Positions 24,650 through 33,428 of a stretch of 64,000 nucleotides of DNA are shown here, piece after piece. Positions within the stretch are counted from its first letter, which is position 1, and the number at the start of each line of letters is the position of its first letter. Made by a program: the position numbers and the translations under genes. This DNA comes from Catellicoccus marimammalium (GTDB lineage Bacteria; Bacillota; Bacilli; Lactobacillales; Catellicoccaceae). The notes under the pieces were generated by a model. The model was not told the origin of the DNA. It did not search any database and was given only the letters and a program-made list of their open reading frames with translations. Location: NCBI RefSeq assembly GCF_965139335.1, contig NZ_CBCSEL010000002.1. The stretch is one strand, 5' to 3'.

Positions 24650-25297
24650 ATGATTAAAGAAGCTTGTATTACAAATGAAAAAGAAGCGTTGAATGCGGTA
24701 AAAAAAGGTGCGCAACGCTTAGAATATTGTGTAGATTTATCTTGTGGGGGGATTGAACCTACAAACAAAGAAGTAATTTACTTACGGAAGGTAGTTCCTG
24801 TAGAAATTCCAATGATGGTAATGATTCGCCCTCGTGGAGGTGATTTTCATTATACAAAAGAGGAAGTACAAAAAATGGAAGCCAAAATCAAAGAATTAAA
24901 CCATTTGCCACAAGTTGGCTTTGTTTTTGGTTGCTTAACAAAAGAAAAAACAATCGATGTTTCTTCCTGTGAAAAGCTACTAAAAGCAGCGGGTACTTGT
25001 CCTTGTACGTTTCACATGGCTTTTGATGAAATTTCTGCACAAAACTGGACTCAAAGTATTCAACAAATCGCAAACTTAGGTTTTGAAAATCTCTTAACCC
25101 ATGGTGGACCGTTAACAACTCCTATTACAAATACTTTATCTTCCTTACAAAAAATTCAGTCTTTTTTAGCCTCTACTTCTGTGCAATTATTAATTGGTGG
25201 TGGCGTAACCAAAGAAAATCTATCTTTTTTAGCCACTCAATTTCCAAACGCAGATTTTCATGGCACAAAAATTGTAGGAGGACTTCTAAATGAATGA
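24650..25297 (+). CDS. cutC: CutC family protein
   Basis: 215 aa TIM-barrel protein of the CutC family: MIKEACITNEKEALNAVKKG, AQRLEYCVDLSCGGIEPT, MVMIRPRGGDF, GFVFGCLT, FHMAFDE, LLTHGG and the final DFHGTKIVGG. The family was named for copper tolerance in E. coli, but enzymatic activity is not established. SD AAGGAG lies 7 nt from the ATG. It overlaps rarA by 8 nt, so the two genes are co-translated. Confidence 0.92.
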   Translation: MIKEACITNEKEALNAVKKGAQRLEYCVDLSCGGIEPTNKEVIYLRKVVPVEIPMMVMIRPRGGDFHYTKEEVQKMEAKIKELNHLPQVGFVFGCLTKEKTIDVSSCEKLLKAAGTCPCTFHMAFDEISAQNWTQSIQQIANLGFENLLTHGGPLTTPITNTLSSLQKIQSFLASTSVQLLIGGGVTKENLSFLATQFPNADFHGTKIVGGLLNE

Positions 25298-26504
25298 TTT
25301 TTTACATCGCCTTTCCCCAACAAAACTGTCTGAAATGTATGGACAAAAAGAGCTCATTGGTGAGGGAAAAATTTTATGGCAAATGGATCAAACGAAAGAA
25401 TATCAATCTTTTGTTTTAAGTGGCCCTCCTGGTTGTGGGAAAACTACTTTAGCTACCGTCTTAGCTCAAAATAGCGAACTTCCTTCTCGCTATTTCAATG
25501 CCGCAACCGAAGGAAAAAAGGAACTTGCTCAAAAAATAGAAGACTTATCTTTATTTACCAAAGGAATTTTAATCATTGATGAAATTCATCGTTTAACGAA
25601 AAATACGCAAGATTATCTCTTACCTTTTTTAGAACAAGATAAAATTATTATTTTTGGTCTAACGACAGAAAACCCTGCGCAACGCTTAAATCCTGCCGTC
25701 CGTAGCCGACTTTATTTATTTAATCTTGTTCCTCTTTCTTTAGAAGAAATGCAAGTGGCACTCCAACAGGCAATTCAAAAATGGGAAACTCCCGTTCAAG
25801 TGGAAGAAGAAGTATTGACTACTATTGCACATCATGCCCAAGGAGATTTACGGATGGCCTATCAAGAGCTGGGGTTATTATTACAAAATCAACAAACTTC
25901 ATCTCTAATTACTCTAAAAGATTTACAAGCTCTTCCTTTACAGCATCCGCATCATCAAACAGGAACTAGCGAATATTACGCTTTAATTTCTGCGTTGCAA
26001 AAATCGATTCGAGGAAGTGATGTCGATGCCGCAATGCATTATTTTGTACAATTAATGAATCTTGGAGAATTAGAAGGAGTTTGTCGTCGCTTACTAGTGA
26101 TTGCTTATGAAGACATTGGACTTGCCAATCCAGGAGCAGCAGCTCGAACGGTCGCTGCTGTCCAAGCCGCAAAAGAACTTGGACTGCCTGAAGCGAAAAT
26201 TCCTTTAGCGAATATCATTATTGATTTGAGCCTTTCTCCTAAATCCAATAGTCCATTAGAAGCGTTACAACGAGCAGAAGAAAATATCGCTAAAGGGAAT
26301 GTCGGAACGATTCCAAGTGCACTACAAGATCGCCATGTGGGAAAATCTTCTTCTTATGTTTCTCCTCATCATGGGCCTGTGCCAAAAACACAACATTACT
26401 ATCCAGATGGCATTCCTTATACCCCTTATTATCAACCAAAAGAGACAGGAAAATATGAGCGAGCTTTAAAACAACAGTGGATAAACCAACAAAAAAATCG
26501 CTGA
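25290..26504 (+). CDS. rarA: replication-associated recombination protein RarA (MgsA)
   Basis: 404 aa AAA+ ATPase. Walker A GPPGCGKT at 45-52, Walker B IIDEIH with D97-E98, sensor 1 GLTTENP (125-131), and the C-terminal tetramerisation domain with HPHHQTGTSEYYALISAL and EDIGLANP. It acts at stalled replication forks with SSB and RecA. AGGAGG lies 8 nt from the ATG inside the end of cutC. It is followed directly by 6S RNA, whose -35 box begins 9 bp after the stop codon. Confidence 0.95.
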   Translation: MNDFLHRLSPTKLSEMYGQKELIGEGKILWQMDQTKEYQSFVLSGPPGCGKTTLATVLAQNSELPSRYFNAATEGKKELAQKIEDLSLFTKGILIIDEIHRLTKNTQDYLLPFLEQDKIIIFGLTTENPAQRLNPAVRSRLYLFNLVPLSLEEMQVALQQAIQKWETPVQVEEEVLTTIAHHAQGDLRMAYQELGLLLQNQQTSSLITLKDLQALPLQHPHHQTGTSEYYALISALQKSIRGSDVDAAMHYFVQLMNLGELEGVCRRLLVIAYEDIGLANPGAAARTVAAVQAAKELGLPEAKIPLANIIIDLSLSPKSNSPLEALQRAEENIAKGNVGTIPSALQDRHVGKSSSYVSPHHGPVPKTQHYYPDGIPYTPYYQPKETGKYERALKQQWINQQKNR

Positions 26505-26543
26505 CACACTTTTTGTCAAAGGAAAAAAATTATGCTATTATAA

Positions 26544-26798
26544 GGGTGGTAAATCTGTGATGTACGCGTTGTTCCGTCTAGTGTTGACCGAACAAAACTA
26601 TTATTGAAAGGGATTTCTGGATCGCCCATGGACAAAATGCCTAGATAGTTTCTACCTAGGACTTTGGAAGTGGACTGCAGAGAACCCACCTGCAACATAA
26701 CTATGCGGGTTCAATACATAGGAACAAGAAACGGCATTAACGGAGATACCATTTATAAAGAAAATAGAAGCAATTTGTCTTAGACAAGTTGCTTTTTT
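26544..26798 (+). ncRNA. ssrS: 6S RNA (RNA polymerase-binding regulatory RNA)
   Basis: A 310-bp gap without ORFs contains a near-perfect sigma-A promoter: TTGTCA (26513-26518), 17-bp spacer, TATTAT (26536-26541). Downstream is a long self-complementary transcript: the 5' segment GGGTGGTA pairs with TACCATTT near 26746-26753, and internal stems are visible (ATGCCTAGATA / TACCTAGG; GAACCCACCTGC / GCGGGTTC). It ends with an intrinsic terminator (AAGCAATTTGTC 26768-26779 / GACAAGTTGCTT 26783-26794, T run). Size, elongated hairpin shape and location next to rarA fit 6S RNA. No model search was possible; another structured RNA cannot be fully excluded. Confidence 0.7.
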
Positions 26799-26820
26799 AT
26801 TTGATTAGGAGGAATAACTG

Positions 26821-27111
26821 ATGTGCTGGATTTATTTTATTTTGAGCATCCTTTTATTTGGCGCTTGCCTTTTATTAAAAAAAATCACCCCTAATTTTAT
26901 TCAAGCTTTTCAACGCAAATCTTTTGCGGTTAAAGACTTGTTAAAACAGTGGATGATTCTTTATTTCATTTTAGCAATTTTATCTTTTATTATTTTTATT
27001 GCGGCACTTCTTGGGTGGTTTCAACCTACAAAATTTATCGCTTTTCTTTTACTTTTCCTTATTTTGCTTGTCTCTGCGATTCAATCCTTCCGCTTATTAC
27101 GCCACTTATAA
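26821..27111 (+). CDS. hypothetical three-helix membrane protein
   Basis: 96 aa, SD AGGAGG 9 nt from the ATG. Hydrophobic segments at about 2-19, 45-65 and 70-88 are separated by a basic loop (QAFQRKSFAVKDLLKQ). No family is recognised; the protein ends in RLLRHL. It starts 23 bp after the 6S RNA terminator and ends at a terminator shared with convergent ackA. Confidence 0.6.
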   Translation: MCWIYFILSILLFGACLLLKKITPNFIQAFQRKSFAVKDLLKQWMILYFILAILSFIIFIAALLGWFQPTKFIAFLLLFLILLVSAIQSFRLLRHL

Positions 27112-27146
27112 AAAAATCCAAGCTCTTTTTCAAGCTTGGATTTTTA
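27111..27146. terminator. bidirectional terminator between the membrane protein gene and ackA
   Basis: AAAAATCCAAGCT pairs with AGCTTGGATTTTT, with A and T runs on both sides. Confidence 0.9.
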
Positions 27147-27151
27147 TTTTC

Positions 27152-28345
27152 TTATTTTGTTAGACGTTCTACATCACGAACAATCATTAATTCTTCTTCG
27201 GTTGGAACTAACAAGACAGAAATTTTTGAATTTTCTTTTGAGATGATTCCTTCTTTTCCGCGCACATCATTTTTCTCTTCATCAAGATCTACGCCAAAGA
27301 AAGTTAAGCTCGCACAAACATCTTTACGAACGGCACGGTCATTTTCACCAATTCCTCCTGTAAAGACAATCGCGTCACAACCATTCATTTCTGCCATATA
27401 AGAACCGATGTATTTAATAATACGGTTTTTGAAAATCTTAATTGCGACTTCTGCTTGTTCATTTCCATTGCGAGCAGCATCACGTAAGTCACGCATATCG
27501 CTAGATAATCCAGATAATCCTAATAGGCCTGATTCATTGTTTAAAATATCAATGAATTCTTGAACATCTGTAATCCCTTCTTTTTTCATAATAAATGGAA
27601 TTAAAGAAGCATCAATATCTCCAGAACGAGTACCCATAGTTAATCCAGCTAATGGAGTGAAGCCCATAGAAGTATCCACAGATTTTCCATGATCTACTGC
27701 AGTAATTGAAGCTCCATTTCCTAAATGACAAGTAATGATTTTTAACTCTTCAATTGGTTTGCCTAATAGTTCTGCAGCACGTTGAGAAACATATTTATGA
27801 CTTGTTCCATGTGCACCATAACGACGAGCTTTATATTCTTCATAATAACGCATTGGTAAAGAATATAAATAGTTTTCTACAGGCATTGTTTGGTGGAAAG
27901 AAGTATCAAAAACAGCAACATTTTGCACGTTTGGTAATACTTCACGGAAGACACGAATCACTTTTGCTTCTGCTGGATTGTGTAGAGGTGCTAATTCACT
28001 TAAACGTTCAATTTCTGCTAATACCTCTTCATCTACAACAACAGAATCTTTGTATGATTCTCCTCCGGCAACAACACGATGTCCCACTGCAGTGATTGCA
28101 TCTAAAGATGGAATAATTTTTTCTTCAATTAAGCTGTTTAAAATTTCTGTTAATGCTTCATTGTGGTTAGGAATTGGTAATTCTTTTTCTACAGTTTCAC
28201 CATCGGCTTTTTTCAATTTAATTTTGCCCATGTCTAAGCCAATTCGTTCCGCAATTCCTGAAGCAACTTCTTTTTCTTCTGGAACTTCAAATAATTTCCA
28301 TTTTAAACTAGAACTTCCTGCGTTGACAGCAATTACATAACTCAT
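27152..28345 (-). CDS. ackA: acetate kinase
   Basis: 397 aa, full length. N-terminal VNAGSSSLKW, TSMGFTPLAGLTMGTRSGDIDAS in the middle and VFTGGIGEN near the C-terminus are the acetate/sugar kinase-fold nucleotide and substrate sites. It interconverts acetyl phosphate + ADP with acetate + ATP, the main ATP-yielding overflow step. It follows the comG-methyltransferase group as in many Lactobacillales. The start MSYVIAVNAGSS is fixed by homology, but the SD lies 34 nt upstream beyond a 10-bp hairpin (separate entry). Confidence 0.97.
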   Translation of the reverse strand: MSYVIAVNAGSSSLKWKLFEVPEEKEVASGIAERIGLDMGKIKLKKADGETVEKELPIPNHNEALTEILNSLIEEKIIPSLDAITAVGHRVVAGGESYKDSVVVDEEVLAEIERLSELAPLHNPAEAKVIRVFREVLPNVQNVAVFDTSFHQTMPVENYLYSLPMRYYEEYKARRYGAHGTSHKYVSQRAAELLGKPIEELKIITCHLGNGASITAVDHGKSVDTSMGFTPLAGLTMGTRSGDIDASLIPFIMKKEGITDVQEFIDILNNESGLLGLSGLSSDMRDLRDAARNGNEQAEVAIKIFKNRIIKYIGSYMAEMNGCDAIVFTGGIGENDRAVRKDVCASLTFFGVDLDEEKNDVRGKEGIISKENSKISVLLVPTEEELMIVRDVERLTK

Positions 28346-28386
28346 AATCTCTTACAATGAAAGAATAATTCTTTCATTTCTCCTTT
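28346..28386 (-). promoter_or_regulatory. hairpin-bridged ribosome binding site of ackA
   Basis: mRNA sense: AAAGGAG (28386-28380), A, then a perfect 10-bp hairpin with arms AATGAAAGAA (28378-28369) and TTCTTTCATT (28365-28356) and loop TTA, then GTAAGAGATT and ATG at 28345. The gap is 34 nt linear and 11 nt without the 23-nt hairpin. The ATG inside the 5' arm is followed by AAAGAATTATTCTTTCATTG and is not in the ackA frame. Confidence 0.6.
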
Positions 28387-28431
28387 CTTATCCGGTACAA
28401 AATATAGTTTTTAGACATTTCGGTCTTTGTT

Positions 28432-29388
28432 TTATTCCGCCCATTCTTTAAATGATTGTAAAAACTTTTGCATCGCCATTGGATCATTTAAAGAAGGGAT
28501 TTCTGCCATCAGCACCTCTTTTTGTGCTGTATTATCTGTTTTTGGTTGGAAAATAAAGATTCCTTTTTGTGAAGCTTCATTTTGGAACCATTCTTTAGGT
28601 AAAAGTAAAATTGCTTGTAGATAAGCATTTTCCTGCATCCATTGTGTAAAGTTCGGTGCTTGTTCTGATTGTAAAAGAGCGGTTGGTAATAAATATAAAC
28701 CATATCCCTCTTCTTTTAACGCTTGCATACTTGCTTCAATCAATAAATGATGTGCATAAGTATGCCCTTCTTTTACACTCACTTGATAATTTTGTGCAAT
28801 CTCATCTAAAGGATAATATCCTAAAGGCAAATCAGAAAGAACAATATCCATATCTTTCACTTTCATTTGTACGCCATCTTGATGGAAAAATTGAATCGGT
28901 AATTCCATCCATTCAGCGTTAATCGCAGAAATCGCTAACAATAAATCATCGATCTCACTAGCAAATAAATGTGGAGTTTCTCTGGCAATCGATAAGTTTA
29001 CTCCAACAGTCGCTAATAAATTCCCTATCCCATTGGCTGGATCATAGATATTTAATTCCTTTTTGTCTTCGGTCAATGTTTGAATTAAATAAGTAAAAAT
29101 AAAGCCAATCGCATCTGGAGTTAGTTGATGATTCGCTTGTAATGGCTCTAATTTCATCCCTTTTAATAAAACCAATTGTGTTACTTTACGTTTTTGGTCT
29201 TGAGATAAAGAAAGCGATTCCATCGCATTATAATATTCTTGCATTTTTTCTGGAATTTCTTCTTTTTCTGGACGAACGATTTGTTCCATTACAATTAAAT
29301 AAGCTTCATAAAAAGAGCATTTTGACAACGCTTGTTGTTGTTCTACGGCTTGATATAATGTTTCATAAGCCTGTTCGATTTCTTTCAT
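28432..29388 (-). CDS. class I SAM-dependent methyltransferase, YtxK-like (comG-linked)
   Basis: 318 aa. N-terminal helical part about 1-95; the SAM site motif is NIYDPANGIGNLLATVG and the downstream catalytic-loop position reads VLSDLPLGYYP instead of NPPY/F, which is usual for this comG-linked branch of N6-adenine-methylase-like proteins. The substrate is unknown. SD AAGGTG lies 6 nt from the ATG. It lies 70 bp after comGG and before ackA, the standard order in streptococci and enterococci, so it may be co-transcribed with the comG operon; no terminator is seen between them. Confidence 0.85.
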   Translation of the reverse strand: MKEIEQAYETLYQAVEQQQALSKCSFYEAYLIVMEQIVRPEKEEIPEKMQEYYNAMESLSLSQDQKRKVTQLVLLKGMKLEPLQANHQLTPDAIGFIFTYLIQTLTEDKKELNIYDPANGIGNLLATVGVNLSIARETPHLFASEIDDLLLAISAINAEWMELPIQFFHQDGVQMKVKDMDIVLSDLPLGYYPLDEIAQNYQVSVKEGHTYAHHLLIEASMQALKEEGYGLYLLPTALLQSEQAPNFTQWMQENAYLQAILLLPKEWFQNEASQKGIFIFQPKTDNTAQKEVLMAEIPSLNDPMAMQKFLQSFKEWAE

Positions 29389-29458
29389 TGATTCACCTTC
29401 ATCTCGTTATTCTATTAATCATTCCTATTTTACTTCATTTACCTATTTTTTCCAATCC

Positions 29459-29866
29459 TTATTGTAGAGAAGTTTCTCCTTTTACTTGTCTTTCTTTTCG
29501 CCACTCATTCCAAGGACGAACATATAAAGACTGATTTCTTTCTTGATCTCGAATATAAAAGCCATCTTTTTGCTTCGCTTTGTCTAATATTCTTGTTATA
29601 GCAATGTAAGTTTTCCCTTCTATTTTCCCTAAGGGCACTTCTTTTTTTTCGTAGGTATAAGTCACATCAGGATATTGATCTAAAGCAAGTGTGGCTTTCA
29701 CTTGTTCTTCTTCTGCTTTTTTAAAAGAAAAATAAGTAGACATTTGTTGCCGGTAACTCACTTGCCAGTACGAAAAAAAGAGAAGGCTACATTGTAAGAT
29801 AAAAACAGTTAAGAGAAGCACACTAGCTTTTTTCTTTTTGGGGACACAAGATAATCGTATAGTCAT
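29459..29866 (-). CDS. comGG: competence pseudopilus protein ComGG
   Basis: 135 aa with a short basic N-terminus (CVPKKKKASVLLL) and a single transmembrane helix (about 14-34). The rest is a polar extracytoplasmic domain. It lacks the GFTLIE prepilin signature, as ComGG of Gram-positives commonly does. SD GGAGG lies within comGF, and its start overlaps comGF by 44 bp. Identity comes mainly from position as the last gene of comG. Confidence 0.75.
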   Translation of the reverse strand: MTIRLSCVPKKKKASVLLLTVFILQCSLLFFSYWQVSYRQQMSTYFSFKKAEEEQVKATLALDQYPDVTYTYEKKEVPLGKIEGKTYIAITRILDKAKQKDGFYIRDQERNQSLYVRPWNEWRKERQVKGETSLQ

Positions 29867-30305
29867 AGCTTTGCCCTCCTTCTAATGTACCTTTAAATTG
29901 CAATTCATAGCCTTTCTTCTGCCAACTCAGATCTTGAAGATGATAAATGAGCGGTTCATAGCCTCGATACTGATTTTTCCCTTCATAACCACAACGCTTT
30001 AAAAATCCACGCTCATATAAATAAGCCACTTCTCTTCTCTCTTCTGGATCATAGAAATGAATGGCTTTTCCTTTTGGACCTTCCACGCATTCTTCAAAAA
30101 ATTCATTGTAGTTATAATATTCAATTTGACGCATCGCGCTATACCAGGTACAAAAGTCCCATTGGTTGATGCGTTTTTTATAGCTCTGTAGCGATTGAAA
30201 ATAAAGACCAGATAAGAATAACACGGTCGCAAAAATGCAAAGACTCACTAGAGTTTCAACGAGTGTGAACCCTTTTTTCAATTTCATATTGATAGGTTTT
30301 TCCAT
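29823..30305 (-). CDS. comGF: competence minor pseudopilin ComGF
   Basis: 160 aa from the ATG at 30305 (GGGG at 8 nt). A further ATG at 30287 is possible. The prepilin-type N-terminus KKGFTLVETLVSLCIF has the processing Gly-Phe and Glu+5, followed by the hydrophobic helix. Cysteines near CTWYS, EECVEG, KRCGYEG and LCPQ could form disulfides. A minor component of the DNA-uptake pseudopilus. It overlaps both neighbours. Confidence 0.82.
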   Translation of the reverse strand: MEKPINMKLKKGFTLVETLVSLCIFATVLFLSGLYFQSLQSYKKRINQWDFCTWYSAMRQIEYYNYNEFFEECVEGPKGKAIHFYDPEERREVAYLYERGFLKRCGYEGKNQYRGYEPLIYHLQDLSWQKKGYELQFKGTLEGGQSYDYTIILCPQKEKS

Positions 30306-30579
30306 GATATTTTCCCCACACTTTCGCATGTGTTTTTGTTTTTTCATAATAGATGGTTGTTGGTGGATGAGTGGGTGCTACATAGGTTTCTTTAGGATGA
30401 CGAATTTTTTCTTTCATTCCCATTAATAAAATAATCTCATCCTCTTTTTCTCTTTTTTGTTCATAAAATTGTAAAAACATTGGCATGATTTGAGTAAGTG
30501 CTAGCATCATAATAAATAAAGCAATCACAGCTTCACTCAAAAACATCCCTTTTTTTCGTTTCTCGCTTCTTCTTTTCAT
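30256..30579 (-). CDS. comGE: competence minor pseudopilin ComGE
   Basis: 107 aa from the ATG at 30579 (SD GGGAAG, 7 nt); the frame extends to 30651 without an SD. The N-terminus KKGMFLSEAVIALFIMML resembles a degenerate prepilin signal (Gly-Met instead of Gly-Phe, Glu kept), followed by one helix. It overlaps comGD by 47 bp and comGF by 50 bp. Assigned by position and signal. Confidence 0.78.
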   Translation of the reverse strand: MKRRSEKRKKGMFLSEAVIALFIMMLALTQIMPMFLQFYEQKREKEDEIILLMGMKEKIRHPKETYVAPTHPPTTIYYEKTKTHAKVWGKYHGKTYQYEIEKRVHTR

Positions 30580-31018
30580 AAGTATACTTCCCAGATCCCA
30601 TTTGCCATTGAAAATGATAAAAATAACGGTTACTTGCAAAATCTGTCGCATAAAGAGGACAATTTCCTTTAGCGCTATAATCTAAATCATGTGCTTTTTG
30701 TACCTCTATAAATGAAGGAACAGAAAGGAGAGTTTCTGGATAAGGAGCACAAGGTAATTGATAGCATTGTGCATCTTCATCCCATACCATTTTTACGTGC
30801 TTATGACGAGCAATAGCTTTTTGTTGCGTTGCTCGTGCAGTCATTTGGAAGGTTTCAATAAATAATTCTTCTTCCACATATTGCATCGTCTTTTGAAAAA
30901 CAAAGGTGGATACGAATAAAATCGTAACCACAATTTGCATTGTGATTACGATTTCAATTAAGGTAAACCCATGTCTATTGCCATGGTGCTCGAATGTGTT
31001 TGTTTTTCTTTGCTTCAT
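30533..31018 (-). CDS. comGD: competence pseudopilin ComGD
   Basis: 161 aa if started at the ATG at 31018, inside comGC; the SD is poor and the start is the least certain in the operon. The prepilin signature HGFTLIEIVITMQIVV is followed by the hydrophobic helix and a domain with CYQLPCAPY and KGNCPLY cysteines. It overlaps comGC by 44 bp, suggesting translational coupling. Confidence 0.8.
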   Translation of the reverse strand: MKQRKTNTFEHHGNRHGFTLIEIVITMQIVVTILFVSTFVFQKTMQYVEEELFIETFQMTARATQQKAIARHKHVKMVWDEDAQCYQLPCAPYPETLLSVPSFIEVQKAHDLDYSAKGNCPLYATDFASNRYFYHFQWQMGSGKYTYEKKKRETKKRDVFE

Positions 31019-31265
31019 TGATTTGCTTTTTAGATAAATATCCAGATAAGTCGTCCCACGTATCCACCTTTTGATCGGGATGATCATGTTTATAAAGTAC
31101 ATATTGATTGTCAACGACTTGTTGGAAAGCAGTATCACTTTGTCCTTTTGCTTTATTACTTTGTTTCAATAAATTAGGAACAAAAATTAAAACTAAAGCG
31201 GTAATGACTAATAAAACCACTAGCATTTCAATAAGCGTAAATCCTTTTTTTCTTTTTTGTTTCAT
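30975..31265 (-). CDS. comGC: major competence pseudopilin ComGC
   Basis: 96 aa. KKGFTLIEMLVVLLVIT is a canonical class III signal: cleavage before Phe by ComC/PilD, with Glu+5. The mature protein is short, as usual for ComGC (C-terminus RAPWQ). It is the main subunit of the transformation pseudopilus that pulls DNA through the wall. SD AGGAG lies 6 nt from the ATG, and it starts 9 bp after comGB. Confidence 0.93.
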   Translation of the reverse strand: MKQKRKKGFTLIEMLVVLLVITALVLIFVPNLLKQSNKAKGQSDTAFQQVVDNQYVLYKHDHPDQKVDTWDDLSGYLSKKQINEAKKNKHIRAPWQ

Positions 31266-31274
31266 TTTTTTCTC

Positions 31275-32330
31275 CTAAAATAAATCGTACATTGGGAAGA
31301 GTAATAAAATATACAGACTAATAATCATCAAGCCAATGCTTAGAAAAATAATCGGTTGAAGCCATTGTAAATACATGTCAATTTTATGCATCATTTCTTG
31401 GAAACATTCTTCGGCATACATTAATAATTCAGATCCAAGATTTCCTTTCGCTTCCCCTTGTTGTAATAAGACAAAAAGACTTGGTTGAAAAACTGTATAT
31501 TTTTCTAATTGCTCCAGCATTGTTTGTCCATGTTGCATTCCTGACATGAGTGTGCACGCCAGTTCTTGAATCCAAGGTAAATTTCCTTGTTCTTGCAAAT
31601 ACTCTAGACTTTTTTTCGTTTCAATGCCTAAATTCAATAAGTTTCCCCATTCTTCACAAAAAGTAATAGTGATAGAATAACGAACTAAACTACGAATCAG
31701 AGGAATTCGGCACCACCATTGCAACTGTTGCAAAGGAGACTGTTTTTGTAACACTAACTTTATTCCTTGGGCAATCAATAAGATGAAAACTAAGGTCCAT
31801 AATAAAATTTGTGGAAAATGATCTATCAATTGATACCCAAATTGATGTTTCATCTCTTGAACGGGTAAATTTGGGAGCAAGAGGTACTTTATTGTCATCA
31901 TGATACTCAAGAGAAAGAACACTAATATAAAAGGATAACTAATCAATTGTATAAAGGTTTTCCACTTTTTTTCTTTCATTTGCGCTTGTTTTGCAATCGA
32001 GGATAATTGTTCTGATAGATTTCCACTTAATAAAGCCAGCTTAATTTTAGAAACGGTCAATGCTGAAAAATGAGCTTTTTGAAATACTTGGTAAAGGGGT
32101 ACACCTTTGCCTAATTCTTGCCAAATCACTTGAAGGACTGCTTCTCTTTCACTTTCTTTGGGTGCAATTTTTTGTAAAAAAGAGATGCCTTCTTGAAGGG
32201 TAAAGCCATGTTGCAATAAATCGGATAGCTGCAATAATAATGAAACTTCTAGTTTATAAGAAATCTTGTTTTTCTTTTTGCCATGTTTCTTTGGTAATCG
32301 CCCCCAATGCCCACCATTTTTGTAAGCCAT
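31275..32330 (-). CDS. comGB: competence pilus-assembly membrane protein ComGB
   Basis: 351 aa from the ATG at 32330, supported by AAGGAG 9 nt upstream; the frame is open to 32399 without an SD. It is of the GspF/PilC family: basic N-terminus, two helical cytoplasmic T2SS_F domains and three transmembrane segments (around residues 135-155, 180-200 and 325-345). GNLSEQLSSIAKQ and GEAKGNLGSELL are the paired family motifs. The inner-membrane platform for pseudopilus assembly. It overlaps comGA by 77 bp. Confidence 0.92.
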   Translation of the reverse strand: MAYKNGGHWGRLPKKHGKKKNKISYKLEVSLLLQLSDLLQHGFTLQEGISFLQKIAPKESEREAVLQVIWQELGKGVPLYQVFQKAHFSALTVSKIKLALLSGNLSEQLSSIAKQAQMKEKKWKTFIQLISYPFILVFFLLSIMMTIKYLLLPNLPVQEMKHQFGYQLIDHFPQILLWTLVFILLIAQGIKLVLQKQSPLQQLQWWCRIPLIRSLVRYSITITFCEEWGNLLNLGIETKKSLEYLQEQGNLPWIQELACTLMSGMQHGQTMLEQLEKYTVFQPSLFVLLQQGEAKGNLGSELLMYAEECFQEMMHKIDMYLQWLQPIIFLSIGLMIISLYILLLFPMYDLF

Positions 32331-33249
32331 GATTCCACTCTCCTTGATGATACGCTGTAGTTTCCATATATAAGCGATAATTTTGTGCATATCGCTCACA
32401 ATAAGGTTGACACCTTCCCTGACATAAAGGACAGTACACAGGTAATAAACGTTGATACGTAATACTACGAATCACTTCTTTTTGTTGTTCTTTTGGTATT
32501 CCTAAGTCATATAATCGGTCATAGACGCCTAATAAACTATTACTATGAATGGTCGCAAAAACACGATGTCCACTTAATGAAGCACGATAGGCATATTTTG
32601 CTGTTTTATCATCGCGAATTTCACCAATCACTAAAATATCTAGTCGTTGTCGTAAACAAAGTTTAATGAGTGTTTCATAATCCAAACCAATCGCACTTTG
32701 AATTTGTAATTGTAAAAATTGCGGTTCAATGATTTCTACTGGATCTTCAATCGTAATCACATGCTCATTGAAATGATGATTTTTAATCAATTGGTACATG
32801 GAAGTTGTCTTTCCTGATCCAACAGGACCACTAAATAAATGTAGGCCTCTTTGTTGAATGCAATTTTCTAACGCTTGCCATTCTTTTTGTTGGAAGTAAT
32901 ATAAATGATCTGCACAAAAAGGGTATAAAAAGCGAATGACTAAATTTTCTTGTTGAGCAAAATTAATAACGGTAGAAAGACGCAAGGTTACCTCTCCTTT
33001 TTTCAAAGGAAAAATCGTAGACCCTCCTTGAGGCAAACGATGTTCCCCTACATCCATTTCACCCATAAACTTAAAATAAAGAATCAAAGATTCTGCTTCT
33101 GACCATGGAATTTTTTCTAAAGTCAATAATTGATCCTGACAACGAAAACAAATATGATATTCTTCTTTCACAGCTTGAATATAAAGATCACTCGCATGAT
33201 GGTAGACACCAAATTCAATATATCGTGCCGCTCTTTGTTCTGCGTCCAT
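32254..33249 (-). CDS. comGA: competence pilus assembly ATPase ComGA
   Basis: 331 aa PilB/GspE-type ATPase. Walker A GPVGSGKTT at 141-149, Asp box E168-D-P, Walker B ILVIGEIRD (E210), His box ATIHSN, and a C-terminal cysteine cluster VYCPLCQGRCQPYC that may bind zinc. It powers pseudopilus extension at the cytoplasmic face. First gene of comGA-GB-GC-GD-GE-GF-GG. SD GGAGGTG is 8 nt from the ATG. The upstream 170 bp contains no perfect cin-box (TACGAATA); a CTCGTATAAG word lies 30-40 bp upstream. Confidence 0.95.
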   Translation of the reverse strand: MDAEQRAARYIEFGVYHHASDLYIQAVKEEYHICFRCQDQLLTLEKIPWSEAESLILYFKFMGEMDVGEHRLPQGGSTIFPLKKGEVTLRLSTVINFAQQENLVIRFLYPFCADHLYYFQQKEWQALENCIQQRGLHLFSGPVGSGKTTSMYQLIKNHHFNEHVITIEDPVEIIEPQFLQLQIQSAIGLDYETLIKLCLRQRLDILVIGEIRDDKTAKYAYRASLSGHRVFATIHSNSLLGVYDRLYDLGIPKEQQKEVIRSITYQRLLPVYCPLCQGRCQPYCERYAQNYRLYMETTAYHQGEWNHGLQKWWALGAITKETWQKEKQDFL

Positions 33250-33428
33250 GTCCTTTTCACCTCCTTTTCACTTTTCTTATACGAGAAAAGAAAAAAGGGC
33301 GTTCTCCATTTTGCTGCTTTTTTTATTTTTTTCTTTTTCCTCCGATTTATCAAAAAGGGTTTTTCAAAGCGAAAATTTTTAAAATATGATAGAATAAGTA
33401 TTGAAAATTAAAGAAAGAGGAGATAAAA

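Noticed and set aside
33250..33428. Canonical cin-box or ComK box before comGA
   Set aside because: No TACGAATA and no paired AAAA-N5-TTTT motifs; the nearest word CTCGTATAAG is too different to annotate.
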